DNA of 64,000 nt from positions 477,728 through 541,727 of the forward strand of contig NW_004440426.1 in NCBI RefSeq assembly GCF_000330505.1, read 5' to 3'. Both the position numbers and the translations under genes were made by a program. Source of the DNA: Entamoeba invadens IP1. Taxonomy: Eukaryota > Evosea > Mastigamoebida > Endamoebidae. Below the pieces are notes generated by a model, which had not been told where the DNA came from, made no database searches, and saw only the letters and a program-made list of their open reading frames with translations. Positions 56,049 to 64,000 of this stretch are shown here, piece after piece; position 1 is the stretch's first letter; every line of letters starts with the position of its first letter.

Positions 56049-57616
56049 TTATTTTGTTGTTCTTCTTCGACAACTTCTTGGCTTGTTGTTTTTGTTTTGT
56101 AGAGGTTGATAAGGTAACATATAGTTATACACTGATAAAGCAAAAGTTACAAAACTTGGATATAAACTCAGATCATTTTCATAAGTCACCCTGAAAAAAC
56201 GAAAAAAATTGTGTAACCTCCCAAATGTGTGTTCTACTATGTTTCTGTATGCCGAATGTGAATGGTTATAATCAAGAGCCTTTTCCTTTTTCTCTTCTTC
56301 CTTTTTTGACATTTTTTTAATGGAGTGTGCATGTATATTTGGTTTTTTTTGAAATAACCCAAATCGCCCAATGAAGCATGACCTACATCACAATAAGACT
56401 CTCTTGAACTTGCATGTAATTTCTGATCAGCAACAAAACCTTCAGCAATGTTATAGGATACAATAAAGCCAAGTGAATTAACTACAACCTCGATTTTTTT
56501 TACATGATTTGTTTACTTTCACATTATAGTTATATCTATCCCTTCTATTGATTTCATCTCCTCTAAAATTCAAAGATTTGATAATTTCACTTCTGATGCA
56601 GTGTGGCATTGTATCAATTGCTGTGTAAGTGTTGAGTGCCCAAGGAAACCTTTTCAATTGTTCAAAAAGTCTGCCAACTGCAAATGGAATATTTACATCG
56701 GGATTGTTTTTTACTAAGTTTATGAAAGTCCGTTGGCAAGTTTTTGTGAAATACAACATACAAGTCCTGAATTGGTATCCAATAAAACCTGACATTCTTT
56801 TGTTGACACGCTTTCTGTATTTATCATCAGTCTCATCTTCTTTTTGTTTACTCATACATTTGAATTGTTCGATGTTTAACAACATAAACAAAGTTTTAAT
56901 ATTAACACCCATTTTTAAATAAACTAAAACCATAAAAATCAGTGATTGGAATGAGAATATTCTGTTTTTATGATTGTTTCTGTTGTGAGTGTTTAGTGGT
57001 ATAAAATAACATTTCTTAATAGATTCATTTCCTCTAAATTCATAATTTGTTGAATTTAGTAAATCACAAAAAGAATAAAATTGTGAAAATGTCATTCCAC
57101 ATAAATTTACCATCTGTACTTCATTCTGAATTATGTGATTTATAATGTCGATATTACACGATTGAAATTCTATTTCTGTTTTTATAATTTCCTCGGTGGA
57201 AGGTTTTTTTTGGAGGCAAAAAAGTGTTTTGAGTTAATAATGTTACTTCTTTCAAATTTAAAATGTGGTCTTCTTCGTATTCGGGCCATTTACCTGTTAT
57301 TGTTGGTATAGTTGGAATATTATAAGATGGTGTAACAATTGGGTTTAAATACTCCAATATAGTTTTGACTGGTATTTTAAATGGAATTGTAGGTGTTGCA
57401 CTTTCAGTCTTTTCAGGTTTTGATATTTTTTGTTTTTTTAAACACTTTTTTGGTAATATTTGGACTTATATTTTGTGTTTGTGCTATTGTTTGTTCGTAT
57501 TCCGTTTTTTGTTTCAAATAATCGGTATCTTGCTCAGTTTTGTTTTTTCTCTTCTTTTCTTTATCGCTTCTTTGTTTTCTTGGTTTTTTGGGGATGGTAA
57601 TATTATTTTCCTCCAT
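56049..57616 (-). pseudogene. DDE transposase (PIF/Harbinger or IS5-like), frame-broken
   Basis: ATG at 57616 (MEENNITIPKKPRKQ), a basic N-terminus, then a helical region (VNLCGMTFSQFYSFCDLL). The catalytic acids are NTYTAIDTMPHCIRSE (first Asp), ASLGDLGYFKKNQIYMHTPL (second Asp) and YRNIVEHTFGRLHNFFRFF (Glu), the DDE_Tnp_4 layout. The protein is read through frame changes on poly-A runs near 57435, 57210, 56500 and 56308. The Ulp1 protease region follows directly. I see no terminal inverted repeats that I can pair with confidence. Assignment to PIF/Harbinger is by motif layout only. Confidence 0.75.
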
Positions 57617-58273
57617 TAACAATGATTTTTTAGATACGTTTTAGGTTTAGTTTAAATTCTACTTTTTATATTTGGTTTATTTTAAAATATATTTTTTTGT
57701 TTTCATTTTTTTCAAGTGGAAAAATAATTAATAATTTATTTTTATGAATTATTAATTATTTAACACGCATTTTAAACTTTTTGTTACCATTTATTCATTA
57801 TTTTGTGTGTGTTTATGACTTTAAATAATTATTGTCAGCCCAAGTATTTTGATGAATCTTCAAGGTCACCTTAAAAACATCAAAGATTTTTTTTTTGAAA
57901 AACAATAATTGGTTAATTATTTATTTTATATAATTATTTATTTAATTATTATACAATAATTCAAAAAAAACATACAAAATATTAATAATAATAATTACAT
58001 TAATAATAAAAAAACAAATTATTTTTTACATTTATTAAACTAAAAAAAATGACCAATTGTTTAAAACAAAACCAAACTTTAAATCACCAAAACACATTTC
58101 AAAAATGATTCACCATACTAATATTAAATAGTTCATTAATAATAAAAGAACTAGTAAATTATTAATTCCAAAAACAACAAATAGATTCACATTTATAAAT
58201 ATATAAAAATGGAGAAGTGTTATTCAAATTCCTTAACTGTTATTGTCTTCTTAAACATTAAGTAATCAACCAC
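57617..58273. other. AT-rich spacer before RhoGEF gene
   Basis: No gene recognised. The right end of the DDE-Ulp1 element and the promoter of the RhoGEF gene should both lie here. Confidence 0.45.
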
Positions 58274-61200
58274 ATGAGTGACAACTGTAACACACACAGT
58301 GCCTTCAAATTTTGGTCCAAGAAGGATAGAGAGACTACTGTCCAGCCTAACATTCGATTGACCTCCAACAAATCCGACATTTTAACAAAGGATTACATTT
58401 GGATGACAGTCTTAAAAAATGATACACCATATGACGAATACAAGTGTGTTCAACAACTCAGTGAAGTCACCAAGGTATGGTCCATCATTTCCAAAAACAC
58501 AAATACAAAAGACAAACAACACTTCGACCATAGTGTTGAGAACATGATACGCGAAAATTATCGATTTGTGTGTAGCGAAAGAACACAATGGGAAGAATTG
58601 CTTTCAAAAACACAGAAAATGTTATCTGAGGCACAAAGCGAGAATGAAACTCTTCGAGAGTGTATGATGAGGAACAACACTAAAGAAGTTAAAGAGGGGA
58701 GTGTTACACTTAATACTATATATAGTCAAATCACCAATGTGTTAAACATAAATGTTGCAATGCAGTCATCACTCAAAAGAATTGAACAAACCCAATTTAA
58801 AGAGTCAAATATGAAATTACTTTCACCACTGCAAGTGACACAAGGTCTTCCCAAAAGTACTTCAAATGAGACAACGAGTGCAACAAAAGTGACTCGTTGC
58901 GAAGAGAAAAACGCGAAAGAGAAACGGAAAATTAATTTGGATTATTGTCCCAGTACACAGCCAAAACACATTGATGACAACATCATTATTACTGATTATA
59001 AAAGCCCTGAAAATACTCAGAAACAGATAGATGAACACAAAGAGGACATCGAGAAGGTCAAGACAAAACAATTGGAATTAACAGACAATGAGAGATGCAC
59101 ATCGAAAGGGACTTTGATGCCAACAATAAATAGGCTTTCTATTTCTGGCATGTCGAAAAGCTCTGGGGCGCTCATCTCACATTCAGTGCAAGAACAAGAC
59201 TTATTTTCAATAGTAGAGAGGAGTCAAAGTTTCAAATTAATTAAAATGCCCAATAAAAGCAATGCAAATAGTATCAGAGGTGAACTCTTTGTGTCTCCTT
59301 CTCTCAAAAGAAACAAGAAGATATTTTCCTTGTCTTCGACTCCTGTTACGTCATCACTTGAAAGTGCAATAGAAAACGTCATACACTCTCCAAGAAAGAG
59401 TCAACCCACTAATATCGCCGATATCTCTGAAGTTACTACAGACGACTTGATTCACAGAGAAATGTGTTTGAAAAAACGAGAAGAAGACGTCTTACAGAAA
59501 GAAATTAATATTCATAATAAAGAGAAGGAGGGTTTGTTATCAACTAATTTTTATTTAGAATCGACTCTATTCAACAACCATCTAAAATTGTTCTAATGTA
59601 AATAATAAAGAAGTTCTTACAAAGAGTGTTGGTCGTCCAAATTGAAACAGAAAATCATGAAGAAGAGCTTCAGGCGTGGGAAGATGAGTTGAAACAAAAG
59701 GAAGAGACGCTGAATGAGAAACAAGGCGATTTACTTCGGCGAGAGACTGAATTGGAGAGTAAAGAAGATGAGTACAAAAAGCGGCATTTTTCAGAAAAGA
59801 ATGAGTGTGACATATCAACGTCAAATCTGTGTATAAAGCCTCAACCGTCGAAACAAGAAATCTTTCGAACGACGTCCTGTGTTGAAGCACGACAAATAGA
59901 AGAGTTAAAAAAAGAGAAAGACGAATTGGTGAAGAACCTTCAAGATAAACAACTTCGCGTGTGGACTCTCGAAGAGCAGACGAAGCGGATTGAACGGATT
60001 TCCAAGATGATGGACTTGAATGAACCGAGTGAAGAAGAAGTCACTTCGTTTGTGGAGACCATTCGTGAAATTGTGAATCGAAAGAAACAGAAAATCCGGT
60101 TTGTGATCACACAGAAACTCTCAGAGGCATTTTACAGACCGACGACACCAAGTTCCAGTGTTGTGTCTCCACGGACTTATAATGAAAAGAGTGGAAAGAA
60201 GAAGCTGGAGATGCAAGTCTATATATCACCACAGAGTGAAAACAAGAATGAAGAGCTCTACTTCCAGAAAGATAATTGCGAGGTGTATCGGACGATTTGT
60301 AAAGACTTTTACATGAAGGAGAAAGACTATTTAAGGATCCTTGACGAGTTTTATGAAGTCTATTTGGAGAAAGTAGACTACTCGAGTCAGAAAGAATTTC
60401 CGGTGGAAATCAAAGAGACGTTTGAGCCCATTTTAGTGTTAACCAAACAAATCGTTTCGGATTTGGACTTGGCGTTTTCGGACCCGACGACGGACGAGGA
60501 GGAAAAGTCGACTGTGAGGCTTGGGAGTATTTTAGAGAACCATGCGGAATCATTAAGAGTATATGCAAAGTACATATTGAAGTGTCCATACTTTTTGGAC
60601 GTGTTTCCCGTCTTTTCACAGTCACAAAAATTGACCGATAGCCTTGTGAAAAGTATCACCGGATATATTAAAAGGAAAAGAGCGAAAGACTCGGGGTTTG
60701 TGGGGAACACTCTCCTCCCCGTGTCAACATACTTGGTTACCCCTATTTTACACTTCACGGAGTATGGTGCGGTGATGCGCGACCTCGCGTTGAATGTCTC
60801 GAAACATCACTTTGACTTTGCATCGATTTGGAGTGCGTTTGAGAAAATAGAGAGTGTCGAGGGTGAGGTCGATAGAGAGAAGTCTTTGACACAACGGAAA
60901 GACAATGCGAAGAGAGTTGGGAGTCTATTTTTAAAAGACCCGGGACTACTCCCTGAACCACAGGAATTATACTTCTTTGGATTTTTGCGAGTCGTTGATG
61001 TCGACAAAGTGAAAGTCCAAGACGACGTCATTCGAGTGTGTTTTGTCTTTGAAAAGTTGTTTTTGGTGAGTAAAATCAAAACCTTCCAAGGAAAAGTGTT
61101 AGAAAAGAAAACTTTACTTGGGAAGTTTTTTCAAGAAATTTCTGGGAATGATGTTGGATTTTTAGACGGATTTTGTTTGGAACCAGTTACTGTGTGTAGA

Positions 61201-61353
61201 ATGGGAGAAGACTTTACTGTTTCTATTGTTATGTCACAAGCAATAAAAAACGCGTTCATTTTCGAGGCAGATGGAAAGTCAATGTGCTTCTCAGCTTCCT
61301 CAAAAACACAACAAACATTTTGGTGCGAAGCTTTGCTCCATAATTCTTTGTGA
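58274..61353 (+). CDS. Rho guanine nucleotide exchange factor (DH-PH), two exons
   Basis: Two open frames joined by an intron. Exon 1 runs 58274-59531 and exon 2 59627-61353; the 95-base intron begins GTTTGTTATC and ends ACAAAGAG, restoring frame (994 residues). The 3' splice site is less certain than the 5' one. The N-terminal 400 residues are low-complexity and helical. A coiled coil spans about 405-530 (ELQAWEDELKQKEETLNEKQ). The DH domain, about 640-840, contains TICKDFYMKEKDYLRILDEF and the conserved helix LLPVSTYLVTPILHFTEY. A PH-like domain follows to the end, closing with TQQTFWCEALLHNSL. It would activate Rho or Rac GTPases, opposing GAPs such as the one at 53233. Confidence 0.88.
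59532..59626 (+). other. intron within the RhoGEF gene, ~95 bases
   Basis: The GTTTGT donor at 59532 matches the Entamoeba consensus. The AAAGAG acceptor is the only nearby AG that puts both coiled-coil halves in frame. The frames on each side otherwise end in stops (TAA at 59594) or lack an ATG. Confidence 0.65.
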
Positions 61354-61561
61354 AAGGTCGTTACCCGGTTTGACGTGTCGGTGGTTTTATGGTGTTTTCT
61401 TATTACTGTATTAATAATTATTTCATTTTTATTAATTCTTTTTAATACCTTTTTGATTTAATAATAAAATCAATTATAAATTTATTATATTTTTAAATTT
61501 GAAGAATAATAATCAAATATATATATTATAATATAAAAATTGTAAGTTAAAATATATTATA

Positions 61562-62370
61562 TAGTCGGGGGATAAATGGCATTAAAAAGGGACAAAGGTA
61601 GTTAATTTTGATAAATATAATTTTGAAACTATAATTTTAAAAAAATCTATTTAAAGGTCAAAATAAACATAAAATTAAAATATTAATATAAATTATAGTT
61701 TTTTTATTTTAAATGATTATAAATTGAAAAATTATAAATTTCTATTTCAAAAATAAACAAAAACACCTCAATTTGTTCACTTAAAAAATGTGGAAGTCTA
61801 AAACGCAGCACTTTTTATGGTTTGTCTGAAACTTGTTTTGTTAAAGAATTTTTCCTTTGTTTTTTCCTTTGTTTCATTTCTTTTCTGCTCTTTTTCAACT
61901 CCAATTGTTTTTATGTTAAAATGGTCTTTCTCTTATCTTTTCTCAATGGAAATGGTTCAACAACGAAAGATTGAAAGATTGAAATAACAAATGATGATTT
62001 TTCAGTGATTCCCTGACACTTTCAAAAATTGACACTGTTGTTAATTCATTAAACTCTGGCATTTTAACCATATACATCGTGAATATATATTGAAATACAG
62101 TTTTTAAACTGGTTTCTTGTATTTAAATTGCTTTTTTATGTTGATTGCCTGTGGTTATTTCATCAAGGGTTCCTTTCTCTTCTTCTTCCATTGTTTTCAA
62201 AGATTGAATAATATCAAAAATAGAAAGTTATGGTTTTCTTTTATTATTTTCAAAGTAGTTAATTGAAAAAACCCTTCTAATACTTTTATGGTTAAATAAA
62301 TTATATTTTATAGTTTTTTACTCAAATTAACTACTTCTGTCCCAAATTAACCCCCTTTATCACCCGACTA
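61562..62370. mobile_element. 0.8-kb MITE-like element
   Basis: Inverted ends: TAGTCGGGGGATAAATGG at 61562 and the reverse complement of TAGTCGGGTGATAAAGGG ending at 62370. The similarity continues inward for about 75 bases (GGGACA...GTAGTTAATTT). The flanks are alternating TA, so a TA duplication is likely but cannot be proved. No coding capacity. It sits between the RhoGEF and Dcp2 genes. Confidence 0.75.
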
Positions 62371-62683
62371 TATATATTAATTATTATATTATATTTTATA
62401 ATAATATATTATTATAAAATATTGAATAGTATTTTATAAAAAACAACTATTTTATATAGTTTAAATTTTATTTTAGAAAAATAATTATAATTTCAAGTTT
62501 TTATTAATTCAAAAATTATTCATTATAGTTTTTATAATTAAAAAATACCATATATTAATTATACCAATTAATTAATAAAACATAATTAAATTAATAGTTA
62601 AGTTGAATCATAATAGATATTAAAGTGTTTGCAAAAAGAGAAAGAAGACCAAAAGGTTTTCAGTGGTATTTTCTTGTTGAAAA
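62371..62683. other. AT-rich upstream region of the Dcp2 gene
   Basis: No gene; promoter-proximal sequence between the MITE and the GAAC-like element. Confidence 0.5.
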
Positions 62684-62698
62684 GAACTTGAAAAATTG
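62684..62698 (+). promoter_or_regulatory. GAAC-like and initiator-like elements of the Dcp2 gene
   Basis: GAACTTG (62684-62690) runs straight into AAAAATTG (62691-62698), 15 bases before the ATG at 62714. Same arrangement as at the 14-3-3 gene. Confidence 0.5.
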
Positions 62699-62713
62699 TT
62701 TTCACTGTTTTCC

Positions 62714-63571
62714 ATGAAACGCAAGTTAGAATTACACCCTGAAACTGTCCCGCCACCTTCAGTCACACGCGTCTTTCAAATGATAGTGTCGGAGTTTGTA
62801 CCCGACGACTTGCCAACGATCAACGACAAGCTTTTAATGCTTGAGGAGTCGTGGTGGTACTACATAGATGTGTACCGCCTCCTCTACCCCGAGCTTCCTC
62901 CCTCGGAATTTTCCGATTTTGTCATAAAAGCCGCATCACTTGTCCCTTGCCTTTTTCCAATGAAACCCGCGCTCGGGCCAAACACCCTTGAGCGGACTCT
63001 TTCGGAGTTTAACGCATACAAGTCGAACATTCCATGCTATGGAGCGATTTTATTGGACGAGACGTTGGAGTACATTTTACTTGTCCAAGGCTTTGGGACG
63101 AACAAATGGGGGTTGCCTAAGGGCAAAATGAAAATTAAAGAGGCGCCGATGGTGTGTGCAGTCAGAGAAGTTGAAGAAGAGATTGGATTGAATATTCAAC
63201 AGTATATGATCGAAGAGTGCGTCGAGACTAAATTGGGAAAGAAAGACGTGACGTACTTCTTTGCGCCTTATGTCCCAATTCAATCAATGTTACAACCAAA
63301 TAGTCGAATGGAAATCAATGTCATCGCGTGGCATGAGATTCAAACTGTTAAACAAGAGGTTCTAAGGAAGAACCAAGAATTCAATTTCATCAATGGAAAC
63401 ATCTTGAAGGAAATATTGAGGTTTGTTGCTAAGAAGAAAAATACGCATTTCGATGAGAACGAAATACAAGTCACACCAAATAACCAGGTTGTCAATGATT
63501 TGTCTTTCGGGTTGATGTACTTCCTGAAATTATATTCGACGGCTTTTAAAAGTGAGTGCCTCCATAGGTGA
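62714..63571 (+). CDS. DCP2: mRNA decapping enzyme Dcp2
   Basis: 285 residues from ATG 62714; the frame opens 18 bases earlier at a TTG, which is not a start. Residues about 20-80 are the Dcp2 N-terminal (Box A) domain, with RVFQMIVSEFVPDDLPTIND and SWWYYIDVYRLLYP. The Nudix box is complete at 137-159: GKMKIKEAPMVC followed by AVREVEEEIGL, matching Gx5Ex7REUxEExGU, preceded by NKWGLPKGK. The enzyme hydrolyses the m7G cap to commit mRNA to 5'-3' decay, in P-bodies in other eukaryotes. It is short: the long disordered C-terminal tail of yeast Dcp2 is missing. GC content is higher than in the flanks. Confidence 0.96.
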   Translation: MKRKLELHPETVPPPSVTRVFQMIVSEFVPDDLPTINDKLLMLEESWWYYIDVYRLLYPELPPSEFSDFVIKAASLVPCLFPMKPALGPNTLERTLSEFNAYKSNIPCYGAILLDETLEYILLVQGFGTNKWGLPKGKMKIKEAPMVCAVREVEEEIGLNIQQYMIEECVETKLGKKDVTYFFAPYVPIQSMLQPNSRMEINVIAWHEIQTVKQEVLRKNQEFNFINGNILKEILRFVAKKKNTHFDENEIQVTPNNQVVNDLSFGLMYFLKLYSTAFKSECLHR

Positions 63572-64000
63572 GCATCTTCTAGACGGAATATGTATTCTAG
63601 AGTTTATGAATAAACAAGTAATAGTGGGTAGATGTAAGTGTTAAAGTGTTCACATACCATGCGCTATAATTACAAAAATGTTCAATTAAGAACTATAATT
63701 TATAATAAAAATAGTAATAATGAATAGTTATTACAAATTTTTTTTATTCACACTATTTTACTCTAAAGTGGTCAGTAAAATAGTAATTAAAATTATTATA
63801 ATTTTAATTAGAAATTATTTGGCGTTTTGTAACAGAACTTGTTGACACAATCGACTCAATAATAGATTTGAATACAGTCAAAGGTGTCTATTTGTCGTAA
63901 ATGAGTGACTTTTGTAGAAAATTCTTTTTAATATTGAAATTTATTTTTTATAAAAAATTTGGGGCAGACCTTTCCCACCCTCACCCCGTCTAAATATAGA
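63572..64000. other. AT-rich sequence to the window end
   Basis: 3' flank of Dcp2; no gene or repeat recognised. The last 40 bases are richer in C and G but too short to interpret. Confidence 0.5.

Noticed and set aside
1..64000. CRISPR arrays, tRNA or rRNA genes, LINE reverse transcriptase
   Set aside because: Both strands were scanned for regular spacer-repeat patterns, tRNA-like box A/B arms and RT motifs, and none was found by eye; a tRNAscan or HMM search was not possible here.

Overview
The window reads as a chromosomal segment of an Entamoeba species, most likely the reptile parasite E. invadens. The evidence is: very AT-rich, gene-free spacers; compact and mostly intronless genes; rare short introns starting GTTTGT; hallmark Entamoeba families (Cys-rich transmembrane receptor kinases, BspA-type leucine-rich-repeat proteins, Rho GAP and GEF regulators); and core-promoter motifs resembling the E. 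histolytica GAAC and AAAAATTCA elements just upstream of ATGs. An abundance of DNA transposons with no sign of LINE reverse transcriptase fits E. invadens better than E. histolytica. The species call is inference. Two runs of exactly 100 N (23825-23924, 40160-40259) mark assembly gaps of unknown size.

Left host block (0.7-19.5 kb): a zinc-ribbon plus VWA protein (-), a small secreted ML-domain lipid-binding candidate (-), a SPRY-domain protein (+), a transmembrane receptor kinase broken into several frames (+), a sacsin/HSP90-type ATPase gene in two overlapping frames (-), a BspA-like LRR protein (-) and a coiled-coil protein (-).

Transposon block (20.2-44.2 kb): this is a graveyard of DNA elements. 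It holds a pogo-like MITE; a 7.87 kb hAT element with 18-bp inverted ends and a matching 8-bp target duplication, whose interior carries a pogo/Tigger-type transposase, an internal inverted duplication and a mariner-type element; a second, different hAT-like (ZNF862-like) transposase; a 2.43 kb Tc1/mariner element with about 430-bp inverted repeats; a 2.5 kb pogo-like element with a nearly intact transposase; and a 1.67 kb non-autonomous relative of it. An unannotated fragment of an actin gene lies among them. Many of the frame breaks fall on runs of six to eight A or T.

Right host block (45.4-64 kb): a helical protein of unknown function with one GTTTGT intron (-), RNA polymerase III second-largest subunit (+), 14-3-3 (+), a RhoGAP (-), a broken transposon coding for a DDE transposase followed by, or fused to, a Ulp1-type SUMO protease (-), a two-exon Rho guanine nucleotide exchange factor (+), an 0.8 kb MITE, and the mRNA decapping enzyme Dcp2 (+).

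The host genes do not form an operon. They are independent eukaryotic units for transcription (Pol III), mRNA turnover (Dcp2), Rho signalling (GAP and GEF) and surface signalling (receptor kinase). The most unusual items are the DDE-Ulp1 transposon, the nested hAT element with its internal A6/A8 comparison, and the two mariner elements sharing a 32-residue D-to-E spacing.
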